Positions 1-10,691 are shown, counted from the stretch's first letter. The stretch: DNA of 64,000 bases from Chlorokybus atmophyticus (GCA_009103225.1 RHPI01000810.1:369049-433048); one strand, 5' to 3'. Notes: generated by a model not told the origin, from the letters alone. Numbers and translations are program-made.

Positions 1-119
1 GCCCGGCGCATGAGTCAGTGCATGGCTTGCATACCTCGCTAGTTTAGAGCGTGGTTGACAGCAACAAACTCGGACAGCGCTCTGGGTTCCCTGCATGACA
101 GCACAGTATTACTCTACGA

Positions 120-210
120 TCGTGGTAGTATGCAAGTATCCTTGTACTGTAGTACCATTAACAGATAGAGTACCATTCATGTTGATGTAGTACCATGCAT
201 GGTACTGCAA
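120..210. promoter_or_regulatory. GTACCAT/ATGGTAC motif cluster upstream of the methyltransferase
   Basis: The 7-mer occurs at 152-158, 170-176, 190-196 and, inverted, at 199-205, ending about 140 bp before the methyltransferase ATG. The last two form a palindrome around TGCA. The same region in copy B (39240-39320) keeps several of them. The position matches the clusters next to the other genes of the element. Confidence 0.5.
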
Positions 211-344
211 TAGCGTATAAGGTACAGTCGTGCTTCACTTGAAGTTTGACCCATTTAGGGTTCGTAAGCTGGCAACCCTAAATTGATGCCCATACCCTAA
301 AGTCTCGCTCAGTTTGTGGGCAGCCGTGCCGATTCCTATTTTGC

Positions 345-2068
345 ATGATGTCGGCGGCAGCAGTTGAATCACCCTCACCTAGGAGACCATGCTTGGTGTG
401 CCCACAATGCAATGCGTACGTATGTGCCAATGGCCGTAGGCAGCAAATGCGAGCACACTTGACCGAATGCCAGCGAGTGCAGACAGCGTGCCACGTTTTT
501 AGTGCTGCTTGCTGGCATCACACCACACACAATGTCGACGTGTTTGGCTACCGCCTCGGCCAAGTGCTGTGCAAGGAACCCGAGTTTTTCCATTGCGTGC
601 AGTGCGTGTGCGAATCGTGCTCGCACTCATGCTTCGAGTGGCGAGGGGAACCCATGCGCTTCTTCACATGGACAACACCGGGACATGTGGTTAGTGGACA
701 GGTGGTGGATGCTGTGGAGGTAATCCACAAGAGTGGACCGCGACGTATCACTGCATGTTATGTTGGGCGTATGCTTATTTCATGCATGTTGAAGCTGTTG
801 TCGCATTCAGAGCAGTCTTGCACGGTGTGGGCGTGGGCAGTTCCATCCCCTGGCCGCTGTAGAGGAGGCAGACCATCGACCATTGGACAGCGCACTGCAT
901 CGGCTGCGGAACGCAGTTAAGTTGGGATGCGAGCAGCTGATCGGTGTGAGTGTCATGGTGCATTGGCCGCTGGATGGGGAATGGTATGCGGGCGTTGTGG
1001 AATCATTCAAGCAAGCGTCAGGTCAGCATCGCTTCGTGGCGTGCGAGATTGAGGACGCATCATATATGCATGGTGCAATGGAAAATGTCTTTGCAGGGCA
1101 GCACCGTATAGTATTCGATGACGGTGATCGACCACAAACCATCAACTTCAAAGGGCACAACGTATTCGCGTACACATCAGTTGACGGGGCACGCCATGTT
1201 CTGCGCGCCGGAGGGGAGAACGTCAGTCGCAAAGTAAGCCCGGACGGCATCATTGTTAGTCCCTGGCCAGCACCACGGCCAGCCTTGACCACATACACGC
1301 CATTTGACAACAAGCTGGGACGCACATGCAGACCAAGGGCACTCGACCTATTCTGCGGCGGCGGCGGTGCCAGTGTCGGTCTATACCACGCAGGCTTTGA
1401 CGTGACCGGGATGGACATAAATCCCTCCTCTGAGTACCCGCTGCCCTTCATACACCGCGATGTATGCACCCTGAGTGCAGGAGAGCTAAGCGAGTACGAG
1501 CTCATCTGGGCCAGTCCACCAGGCCTATTCAGGTGCTATCCCGGCACCTCAACGGGCGGCACATGGCACATCCTGGAGACACCAGGATATGATACCGCTC
1601 GTCCGACGTCTGCTGCTTGCAAGCCAGGTCAAGTTTGTGATTGAGAATGTGCCAGGAGCAGCTTCCTCATTCAGACCCAATCTGTCCCTTTGTGGCACGA
1701 TGTTTGGCCTATCAACTTTCCGACACCGTCTGTTTGAGACACAGCCGGTTGTAGCGACCCCACCAGCACGCTGCTCGCACGCGGGCAAGGCAGTTGGACT
1801 GCTATCGCCGCACCTGTCCGCTAGCGCGAAGAAGACAACCGTGACATCAAACGCGCCACAGCAGATGTACCCGGTCTATGGCCTTCCAAGCACCAGGGGC
1901 GGCATTGCTGCGTGGCAAACAGCGCTGGGAGTGCCATGGATGACCTCGGCCGTTTCCATAGCGAATGCAGTTCCTCCCGCAATGGCGGAGTGCATAGGGC
2001 GTCTCATGCTTGAAACAATGGATATGCGCTGTGACTACCCTCCTGTGTCATGGAACTATGAGGCTTGA
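345..2068 (+). pseudogene. Zinc-finger / Tudor-like / C5-cytosine DNA methyltransferase, frameshifted at the catalytic motif (copy A)
   Basis: Two exons fit: 345-719 and 811-2068. The GT-AG intron 720-810 is phase 0 and restores the frame. Residues about 20-45 hold a C2HC finger (CPQC...HLTEC). Residues about 170-240 hold a Tudor-like module (HWPLDGEWYAGVV ... VFDDGD). From about residue 302 comes a methyltransferase of the phage/giant-virus C5 type: motif I DLFCGGGGA, then ASPP, FVIENVPGA, LCGTMFG, FRHRLFET and the C-terminal AIPP-like box ANAVPPAM. Compared with copy B, 5 bases (TGCCA) are missing between 1521 and 1522. This removes the catalytic Cys of PPCQ and shifts the frame; beyond it every motif is in the new frame up to the stop at 2068. 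Full length would be about 545 residues. The likely role is cytosine methylation of element or host DNA, with the finger and Tudor parts giving targeting (inference). Confidence 0.85.
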
Positions 2069-2294
2069 GTGTGGTGCACTGTATTGATGCTTAATGCCAC
2101 ACGGCGGACTGATTGTTGAATGTTGCATGGATCATTCGATTGTGGTGACAGTTGTGCAGTGACAGCTGCCCGGTATTGTACACGTCCACATGCAAAAGTC
2201 TTAGCATACGATTAGCAATGCCTAACTGACTGATATGCTCCAAACTGAGAGTAGTGAGACAAGTACATGTGTCACGTGGAAGTGCAGTGAACGT

Positions 2295-5200
2295 TCACCC
2301 AATACTTGCCCTCTTGTACACGGGCGCTGTCCTTGTCAAACAGGGGAGCAGCTGGATAATGCCGTTTACTTGCTCCAGAGTCACGACATCGAGATGTGGA
2401 CCGCCTCGACGCTTTTCCCATTCCAGAGCGATGCACTTTGTGTCGCTCGTCACATCCAGCTTTGTGTACCAGCGGACAAACACGACCTCCTTCCACACGC
2501 GCTCGCCGCTACCACCCCACATCACCACGCGCAGAAAAAGGAGTGCCTGAGCCCACCACGTCACGTTCACACCGTCCTCATCACCTTCCAACTCAAGTGT
2601 AGAGAACCAAGGCCGCCCATAGAACATCCCAGTTGCGCGCGCCATGCTGATTCCTGATGTCATGTACACCGCTGCGCCTCCGTTCACCACGCGAACAGCA
2701 CGCCACCCGTCGGCCAACTCCAGTTGTTCCCTCCTCAACCAGCTGTCGAGGGTGGCAGGCAGCTTGTCGACAAATGGAGTCTTTAAGGCGACTTGGCGGC
2801 TACGCGCAGATCTGCTCCAGTACGGGCTGGACTCCCTCCTTGTCAACACATCCATCCGTAGCAACTTGTCCGTCTTCTCCATGACATTACAGCACTGCTG
2901 CCGTGCCTGCGCCATGACCAAGCGCATCTCGGGATCCACGACCATGCCATCCTCTCTCACATATTCCGCACAGCTCCATGCCTTCAGGATACGTGCCTGG
3001 TAGTCCCGGTTGTTGTCACCACGCGCCCACCGTTTGATATTTTGGGCGTGCGTCTGCTCCATGCGGTTGGCGCTGAACCAATCTGGGTGTCCGCTGCTGA
3101 CAATTGCCGGCCCAAAATGTTTGAACTGATGCATCTTCTCGATCTTCCAAGCTGACTTCTGTGCAGAATATGACGACAGTAGCGGATGCAACACTGCAGC
3201 TTTGAAGGCAGCCAGCTCGCTGTCGGCTGTGGTCAGGGTCTCTCTTGTGTGTTCATGCGCCTTCAGCAACTTCTTGTTCCACTGGGCAAGCGATGCGGCA
3301 GCAATGGTGAAGAAATCGTTGCCCTCACTGTCGAGCAGCAAACCGTTTGCGAGGACCGGCAGCAGCTGTAGCACCGCCACTTTCTCCACCACCTGAAAGG
3401 AGTGGTCGGACAGGAAGAAATCTACTGTGCTTGTGGGTGCCTTGAAGTGCGAAACCCGTAGAGTCGCCTTGCATGCATTCAGCCTGTGCACATCTGCTCG
3501 TGAGCACGTGTTGTTGGCTTTTGTGTTCAACACAAAAGCAACACCAAAGACGTGCCTGGCCTGCAGAATCTGTCTCGTGGATGGACGCATTCGTTCCTTC
3601 GCGGCGTCGTACACAGCAGCAAGCAGGTGGTCAATGATGCCTCCCAGCACATGCATTGCGTCAGGGGCAAGACGAGAGTAGCAGTCAGCTCCCGGCACCC
3701 GCGACTGTCGCCAACCCCACAGTGCATTCTGTTGCCAAACCACATTGCCTGGTTTCACGGAAAGCCATTCATCCTCACGAATGCCGGTAATTTGACCATT
3801 ACCTCCTCGACATGCATGGAGTGCTGCTCTTTGAAAGCCTTGGCTGGCGTGCATTCCTAACACCGCTATGCAGGTCCGCCCGCAGCTGACGTATTGCTGG
3901 TGTGTAGAAGGCCTCGATTCTCAATTCCCGGTCCTCATCCATCTCCAACAGATCTGATTTGGTGACGAGACAAACATCGCAAGGATGTCGTGTTTGGTTG
4001 CCCGACACAGTGCGTGCGAGTGTGGCAGTCTCCTACAACACGACAAACTCAGATGTTCTACTGACAACTTCCTCCATGCATTGTTTGCTGGCGGGCTGCA
4101 TCCGGTTACAACCATTCATGCCCACTATCTGCAAATCGCTGATGTAGTTGGCAAGCGCGGGAAACACACGACGCTCGATGCCATTCGGGTCGATGAGCTG
4201 CAGACCTTCCCAACTCGCCCGCTTCACATCCCCTAACACTACATTCAAAGCGTCATGAAAAATCTCACGTTTCCGAATGGAGAACGATTCCTTGCCCTGC
4301 GCCCAGGTGGGATGCCCGGCCACTGCGTGAACCACCGGCAGAAGCGCTATCATAACAACCCCCATGTTGCTAGCATACATGTCCCAACTGTAGTTGGCAA
4401 GCGATGCCATCAGAGGGTAGCCAGAGCGCTTGCCCGCGCTGTCCAGCGTGGTCTTGTCACTGTACAGAATGGCAGGCGCCAAGTAGGACGCTTCCCCCAC
4501 CTCTCTCCTCAAATCCACCTCCACATCCTTCCACCAATCGCCCGTGGAAGGATGGCCAAAGCTGTGCTCGTCATCAGTGTACTGGAGATTGAAGCCATTG
4601 GCGGCATGTGGATTGCCATACAACCGCGCGAGCCATACCTGCTCCGACCAAGAGCATTACTTACTATGCTGGCCTCAGAATAGATACTGCATCGATACTG
4701 CATTAGGTACTGCATTTCACAGACCTTGGCCGGCATATATGTGACGCAGATGTCCTGATCCTCAGGGTCTCCAGGCTTGCGCAGGTCAGCCGTCACGTAG
4801 TTCTGATACGGCAGCACACTCGCATGTGCATATGTGACATGGCTCTGATGGTTGAAGCACATGCACCGCACACCGTGAACACACCTCAGACTGAGAGAAA
4901 GCAATCGTGGTCCGGAGGTAGCTGGCCGCATGCACACCGGTCTCCCACTGGAGCTCTTCCGTCAGGAAGTGTGCATTTCGGATGCACTTGATGATCCGCC
5001 CCATGTCGGAGGCCGACAGGCCTTGGCCGTTGTTGCACTGCACGAATGCCACTGCAAGAGCATGCTCCGAGCCATACCACCTGGATTCCGACGCGTGCGA
5101 AGGGACGCCTCCACTTCCATGTTGGCGTGCCACAGGTTTCTCAGGCACACGCACACATCGAAAGCCCTCGTTCACTTCCTCCTCCTCCTGTTGCTGCTGT

Positions 5201-5409
5201 GCGTGTGTCTCCTGGAGGAATCCTTCAGCATCAAGCATGTGAGCATCCTGGATCGAACTCCCCGGTTCAACATGACCCGCATCGTACTGTAATGGACGCT
5301 GGCCGACATACAGCTTGATCTGCTTGCACACCCTGCTGCTAATAATGTGCATGTAGACCGAGCTGCGTGTGGCGAAGCGCATGTGGCAATACGGACAAAG
5401 GACTCCCAT
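2295..5409 (-). pseudogene. Plavaka/KDZ-superfamily transposase, multi-exon with a frameshift (copy A)
   Basis: Read right to left. The first exon starts at 5409 with a C2HC finger (CPYC...H...C, residues 4-28), followed by a Gln/Glu-rich stretch; it ends near 4885. A second coding block (YQNYVTADLRK...YMPAK) lies near 4830-4730. A third from about 4640 carries LYSDKT (Asp codon 4456-4458) and a Plavaka-like core. A fourth near 4000 has HPCDVCLVTKSDLL. The last block, 3863-2295, has LAPDAMHVLGG (Asp 3660-3662) and ExxH in RMEQTHAQ (Glu 3057-3059), with the GDNNRDY segment typical of the family. I infer these three acidic residues are the DDE-type catalytic triad. Several frame changes fit introns. 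One, at 3845/3846, is a 4-bp deletion relative to copy B and looks like a real lesion. The gene is convergent with the methyltransferase, with about 230 bp between the stops. Confidence 0.8.
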
Positions 5410-5912
5410 ATCTCACTACTAACGTCGACACAGGTGTCGCCAATGTAACCTGCATCATATCCAGCAACACGCACACCCGCCGCCGCCGCCGCCACCGCCA
5501 CCGCTACCGCTACCCTTGCATGCCAGAGGCGGGAAACTTGGCCGCCAGTCACTGGCTCCGTCGTACCATTATAATGGTACGAACGAGCCATTGCACGTCC
5601 AGGGTGAGTCTCTGGATATTTTTATATACATATATATTCTGATTGAACCGTTTCAATGGTACGAAGATGCCTTTGCCAAAAGGTCTAGGCATTGTACAAA
5701 GGTACCATTGAAATGGTACCTTTGTACAATGGCAATGGCAGTTCGTACCATTGACAACTCTGGCAATGTCAGTCCCCCTGCGCATGAAAACACCATTGAT
5801 AGCTCCGCCAAGCTATGCCCTTACAGGGGCGTGATGCCGAGGGTATGTGGCGTTTGGAAGATCGTTGGCGGCGCTGCCAGGGGCGTAGTGGGCATTGTGG
5901 TCGAGGTCCGGG
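5410..5912. promoter_or_regulatory. Divergent intergenic region with palindromic GTACCAT/ATGGTAC motifs
   Basis: This 503-bp stretch separates the start of the transposase (-) from the start of the accessory gene (+). It holds the 7-mer GTACCAT or its complement at 5563-5569, 5574-5580, 5656-5662, 5702-5708, 5713-5719 and 5745-5751. Two pairs are arranged as near-perfect palindromes (CGTACCATTATAATGGTACG and GGTACCATTGAAATGGTACC). A CGCCGC-rich run (5474-5510) lies next to the transposase start. The same motif recurs upstream of the methyltransferase, which suggests a shared operator or transposase-binding site. Copy B has the equivalent region at about 50430-50840 with partly decayed motifs. 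Confidence 0.55.
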
Positions 5913-6768
5913 ATGAATTCCATGTTCGCACAGGGCGGGCAGGGTGCCGGAGGGGTGTCCTCGGTGTCAAACCCCACCAAGACTACCAAGGGCACATCCA
6001 ATGACAACAGTGACTCGGGCGATATCTTACAGGGCTCCCCATCCGAGTGGGCAAAGGCACACCACAATACTGCCTCTAAGAAAATCCGACCCACCAGCAG
6101 CTGCGACCACGGCGACATGATTGAAGGGACCAAACAAGACTGGCATAACCAAGGTGGGTTACGATGCACTGTCAATGCCACATGCTAGGGTTCTTTTATC
6201 TTGCACATGCACAGCCTCAAGTATCTTGCACTTGACATACATTGTCAATACGACATGCACACCCTCATGCACAACCTCCAGTGTCATGCACATGAACAGC
6301 ATGACCAATCTCGCAAATGCACAGCCTATTTCTACTTGCGGGAGCTCACAAGTCGCAAAAGAGAAGCTGCGGAGTCAAACGAACGGGTAATCTATGACCT
6401 AGTTTAATGTTTCCAGCGGTAATTAAGCAGTATGCTTGCAGATTGCCATGTTGGTCAGAGTGAACCAAGAGCAGCGCGGCAGGCTGACTGTCTGCCTGGC
6501 GGAGTGCAACAAAGCGGAAGACGAGGTAAGCGTGTGTATGCTGATGGGCTAGTCCTCTGGCAGCACGCCACTCTTACAGCATTACCAAATGCAGGTGGTC
6601 ACTCTCAAAGCGACCATCAAGCGCATGCGCGTGCACGGCGAGGCGCTGACATTCAAGCTGAAGGACGAAGTAGCCGCTGTACTGTCAGCGAGCGAGGCAG
6701 CGGATGAAGATGACTCCGGCGTTGAAGCAGAAGACTCGTCGGAGGAGGAACAGGAGGAGGGGGTTTGA
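5913..6768 (+). CDS. Four-exon accessory protein of the transposon, acidic C-terminus, function unknown
   Basis: I reconstruct exons 5913-6153, 6325-6386, 6442-6525 and 6580-6768 (an alternative last acceptor gives 6595). Every junction is GT-AG and the phases agree (1, 0, 0), giving one frame of about 191 residues ending at TGA 6766-6768. The N-terminal 80 residues are Gly/Ser/Thr/Asn-rich. Exons 2-3 give charged, probably helical segments (YLRELTSRKREAAESNER; QEQRGRLTVCLAECNKAEDE). Exon 4 has a basic stretch (ATIKRMRVHGE) followed by an acidic tail rich in Asp, Glu and Ser. I recognise no family. It is conserved with the same exon pattern in copy B. It is divergent from the transposase, which suggests an accessory role in transposition or regulation (inference). 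A minus-strand open frame overlaps exon 1 but lacks the splice logic. Confidence 0.6.
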
Positions 6769-7317
6769 GGAGGAGTTCTTAGGCAGGCACCACGGGTTGA
6801 CAAGCTGCGCATGAGTCCGACAGCTAGACTCAATGTTATAGGATAGTTTCATGCGCAAGTCGGCTGCTCAGTTGTAAGTGGACATACTTTCACCACTGCC
6901 CGTACATTGTATATATTGTGGGCTTTTAGGTGCAAGACCAAACAATCAACCCAAGGTTTGTACAAGCTGCATGGCATGTTAGTGTTGGCTTACGGCAAGA
7001 ATTGCCAACTTTTGACAAATGGCAAGGGTCACATATTAACAGCAGTGTAACGGCAAAGAAACTGCCGGCTATTGCTGTTTGCTGTCCGTAACTACCGGTC
7101 AACGGCCGTCTGTGCACATCGACCAAAGGGTAACTGGTTGACAACTCTCGGCCGGTTAGTGCCACTGACAACCACTTTCGGCCCACGGCCGTCTGCGTCA
7201 GTCCACTTAAGCCAACGGCAAACCCAACAGTCCAAAAGTAATATTTCAGGCAGCAACAGGCAGGCTCAGGCACCAGTCAGTCCCTCAGTCCTTAGTCAGT
7301 CACCGTGTAAAATTTGC

Positions 7318-8030
7318 GACGGAGAGAGAGGGCGTCTTCACAAGGGGGGAGAGATTGTATACAGCATTTGCAAGGCGCCCGCGCGTTGCAAATCTACCCA
7401 ATTGGTTAATAATCGAGTTGTAGTACTACATGCACCATGTGTGGTAGTAACTACATAATATATTACACATGGTGTAGAAGTTGGACTTCAACATCACCTG
7501 CATATATCTGTGGGCGTTTAGCATCAGCAGCAAGCAGAGCATAACAAGGCAACACATACAAGTACAAACAACCTCTACGCTTTCAACCCCACCTCCACAC
7601 ACAGTTCATTAGCTAGGGGCCATGGCTAGGGGGCAAATGCAACGACATGCAACGGCAGCGGCACGGGAGTAGCGGCAATAGCTGTAGGAGATACATGCAT
7701 GTTGGTTTGCGATTACCGTGTTTCAAGTTGCAACCGGCTACATGGTATTTAGATGATTATAATCACCTACAAGTGTAGATGACCATTACATGTGTTGGTA
7801 ATGGTACGCTCAGATGCTGTCGGTCATACCATGCTGCACAATGTCTGATTGGCTACCAAGCACAATAGTAGCCAATCAATATGATAATGCATATTTTTTG
7901 TGGGTTTATATACATAAACACAATTCTCAATCGCTTTAGAGCAGATCGCATCCGGTGACGAAGTGACTTTGCCTATGTGTGCAAACATATACATATACAT
8001 GTGTGGCAAATCTAACGTTCGTACATTGCA
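7318..8030. other. AT-rich spacer right of transposon copy A
   Basis: No gene is recognised. Open frames are short and show no known motif. Composition becomes more AT-rich than in the element. Short purine runs (GGAGAGAGAGGG near 7320) occur just outside the boundary. Confidence 0.5.
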
Positions 8031-8037
8031 TTCTTCA

Positions 8038-8345
8038 GGATCATAATGTTAAAGACATTTTTTAACATTATGTCTGCTATTACATTCGGTTACTGCTACT
8101 GCTTTGCAGTCTATTTACTCGCTACTATGCTTGCTACGACTTGCTGATATCATGACGACTCATTTCATGGCATACATTTTTCAACTTGGACGTGTACTGA
8201 GGATCATAATATTTTTTACATCTGTCTGCTATTACATTTGGTTACTGCTACTGCTTTGCAGTTAATGTACTCGCTACTATGTTTCCTACGTCTTGCTGAT
8301 ATCATGACACTCATTTCAAGGCATACTTTTTGTAAATTAGCCGTG
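8038..8345 (+). repeat. Two-unit tandem duplication, about 160 bp per unit
   Basis: Units beginning at GGATCATAAT (8038 and 8202) share CTGCTATTACATT, GGTTACTGCTACTGC, ACTCGCTACTATG, CTTGCTGATATCATGAC and CATTTCA. The second unit has indels. There is no coding potential. Confidence 0.7.
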
Positions 8346-9049
8346 TCCGTATCAATAAAATACAGACAAGTAAAAAACAAGTGCAGATGCGTGCGCTTTA
8401 ATGCACTTGGGTCGCAATTGAGCTCGCGATGTGTACGGCGCGCATAATGCCAATAAACGCGCCATTTGCAACGTGAAATGTTGATGACTGATATGGCTAT
8501 GTGCCTGACAAGTGTGGTCACCAACACATTACCGCTTGGCTTACATTCATTAAGACTATGAGCAAACTATTGGATAGGTCATTCCATGAACGCCGCGTAC
8601 TAGCGGCTAGTGCACACGCTTCACCCAAAAAATCGTTTTAATGAAACCATTCACATGCTGAACTTCAAGTTCATTCTTTGCCACCCTAGGCCTGGCTGAT
8701 AGCGCCGTGGACTCGCATCATCGCTCCAACCGTAAACATGGGAATGCATTAATGCTGCGTCTCGGAAGCACGCCGTTGCTATAATACCTAAGCGCATGTG
8801 ATGTTTTTCTTGGATACCAATGGTCAGGTGGCAAAGCTAAAAATGTGAATTAGAGAATGTGCTTGGTGGATCTCGTCATAAGATTGCTATGGTTTCTTAA
8901 ACGCATCAATTTTGCATTGTTGCATATTAACGAACTGTTGCAACATAAGTATGGTGTCGGGCAAGTAAAGATGCGCCGCGACATGGTGATAATGATTGAG
9001 CCACATAAATATTGCGAATCTAGCAGGCATGAGCCACATAAAACATGCG

Positions 9050-9735
9050 AACCTCGATGCACATGTGCTATTGCAGCTTGCTAAATCCTCGATTATACTG
9101 CATAATGCGCTTTTTGGCGCATTATTGCCGACAAGATATTATGACAGTATCATATAATCTGATTACTTGCAGATATAGCAACCGCAAAATTTTCAACAAG
9201 ATTGAGACACACAAAAGTTGCAAATCTAGTAAGCATGAGTCGCATGAAAATTGCGAACTTAGCAAGCACGATGCACATGTGCTATTGTAGTTTATTAAAT
9301 CCTCGATTATACCGCATAATGCGCTTTTAGAACGGCAGTATTGCTGACAAGGTGTGATGAGTATCCCAATATGTATCTGATTACAGCAGATACAGCAACC
9401 GCAAAAACTTTTTAATAATTACAGCATGTGTGAACGGTGGAGGCAACACTTGCACAGGGCTATAAACTGAGTGGAGCTAATCGTAACATCGCTGCGAACC
9501 TAGCAAGCACGATGCACATGTGCTATTGCAGCTTATTAAATCCTTGATTATACCGCATAATGCGCTTTTTGGCAGTATTGCTGACAAGGTGTGATGATAG
9601 TATCCCGAAATCTGATTACTTGCAGATAAAGCAACCGCAAAAACTTTTTGATAATTACAGCATGTGTGATCGCTGTGGAGGCAACACTTGCACAGGGCTA
9701 TAAACTGAGTGGAGCTAATCGTAACATTGCTGCAT
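9050..9735 (+). repeat. Tandem array of about 230-bp units, three copies
   Basis: Three units share GATGCACATGTGCTATTG, the AAATCC(T)TGATTATA block, CCGCATAATGCGCTTTT, a GCAGATA..GCAACCGCAAAA block and GGAGCTAATCGTAACAT. They start near 9052, 9268 and 9508, the first being partial at its right side. CATAATGCGC and GCACATGTGC are short palindromes within each unit. No coding function is seen. Confidence 0.75.
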
Positions 9736-9779
9736 TTCAAGTAATAGCTTTGTAATTCGTTGCATACCATGGATCCAAT

Positions 9780-10690
9780 TGCTTGCAACGCGAGTTGAGA
9801 GGGCCTTGCGCAAGCGGCAACTCTTGGATTAGGGTGTTCTTCCCTATGATGGGGCAATGTTGGAGACGGCCATGGCGACAATATACAGTACAGTGAGTGG
9901 GCCTTGCGCAAGCGGCCTTGCGTGCGTAAAGTGGGCTATTCACACCAATTGCCGACGGCATACATTCCCTGCGAGTTAAGTGGGCCTTGCGCAAGCGGCA
10001 ACTCTTGAATTAGGGTGTTCTTCCCTGCGATGGGGCAATGTTCCGGTATAAAGTACAGGTATACTGGCGGGCACAACTGCAAAAAATGATCGGCCTGGAG
10101 GGGGCGCACGGATGCGCGTCGGCCATGGCGACAATATACAGTACAGTGAGTGGGCCTTGCGCAAGCGGCCTTGCGTGCGTAAAGTGGGCTATTCACACCA
10201 ATTGCCGACGGCATACATTCCCTGCGAGTTAAGTGGGCCTTGCGCAAGCGGCAACTCTTGAATTAGGGTGTTCTTCTTCCCTGCGATGGGGCAATGTTCC
10301 GTTCGGCATTTCCGTTCGGCATTTCCGTTATAAAGTACAGGTATACTGGCGGGCACAACTGCAAAAAATGATCGGCCTGGAGGGGGCGCACGGATGCGCG
10401 TCGGCAATACCGGTATAAAGTACAGGTATACTGGCGGGCACAACTGCAAAAAATGATCGGCCTGGAGGGGGCGCACGGATGCGCCGCGATGGCGACATTT
10501 TACAGTACAGTACAGTGAGTGGGCCTTGCGCAAGCGGCCTTGCGCTATTCATACCAACTGCCGACGGCATACAGTCCCTGCGATGGGGCAATGTTGGAGA
10601 TGGCCGTGACGGCGACAATACGGGTAGAGTACAGGTATACTAGCGGGCACAACTGCAAAAAATGATCGGCCTAGAGGGGGCGCACGGATG
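9780..10690. repeat. Tandem repeats derived from the tRNA-Lys 3' flank
   Basis: Blocks are reiterated in varying order: GGGCCTTGCGCAAGCGG at about 9800, 9899, 9981, 10152, 10234 and 10521; GGCGGGCACAACTGCAAAAA with ATGATCGGCCTGGAGGGGGC at about 10067, 10349, 10434 and (diverged) 10641. The latter block is the sequence lying directly 3' of the tRNA-Lys on its own strand, including the A6 run (T6 on the minus strand) that should be its Pol III terminator. The array therefore seems to have grown by duplication of the tRNA trailer region. Confidence 0.7.
10657..10662 (-). terminator. Pol III T6 terminator of tRNA-Lys
   Basis: Plus-strand AAAAAA is TTTTTT on the tRNA strand, 29 nt after the mature 3' end. 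This is the first T run of four or more downstream. The stem-forming GGCGCACGGATGCGCC lies between. The same A6 occurs in each upstream repeat unit. Confidence 0.6.
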
Positions 10691-10691
10691 C

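Larger units (their letters stand above)
1..7317. mobile_element. Plavaka/KDZ-like DNA transposon carrying a C5 methyltransferase, copy A (left end cut by window)
   Basis: This segment is collinear with 39089-52191 once the nested retroelements at 41161-47063 are removed. The homology already exists at base 1, so the true left end lies outside the window. It stops abruptly at 7317, just after the shared GTAAAATTTGC, and the flanks then differ. It holds a methyltransferase gene (+), a transposase gene (-, convergent with it) and a small accessory gene (+) divergent from the transposase. All three contain apparent spliceosomal introns. No terminal inverted repeat could be identified because only the right boundary is visible. 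GTACCAT/ATGGTAC 7-mers cluster at 152-205 and 5563-5751. The Plavaka/KDZ assignment rests on transposase motifs; membership in a specific subfamily is inference. Confidence 0.8.

Noticed and set aside
1023-1505. Minus-strand open frame opposite the methyltransferase
   Set aside because: Shadow of the conserved plus-strand coding; no motif of its own.
2235-3860. Plus-strand open frames across the transposase region
   Set aside because: They lie opposite the conserved transposase C-terminus and show no family signature.
5813-6181. Minus-strand open frame opposite the accessory gene, also open in copy B
   Set aside because: It overlaps exon 1 of the plus-strand gene, whose splice sites and phases agree over four exons; the minus frame has no recognisable continuation.
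7000-7317. Terminal inverted repeat of the transposon
   Set aside because: The right end (GTGTAAAATTTGC and inward) has no visible inverted match at 39089 or near 33.8 kb; the left end may be outside the window.
9050-10690. CRISPR-like array
   Set aside because: Units are long, adjacent and without regular unique spacers; the sequence is eukaryotic.
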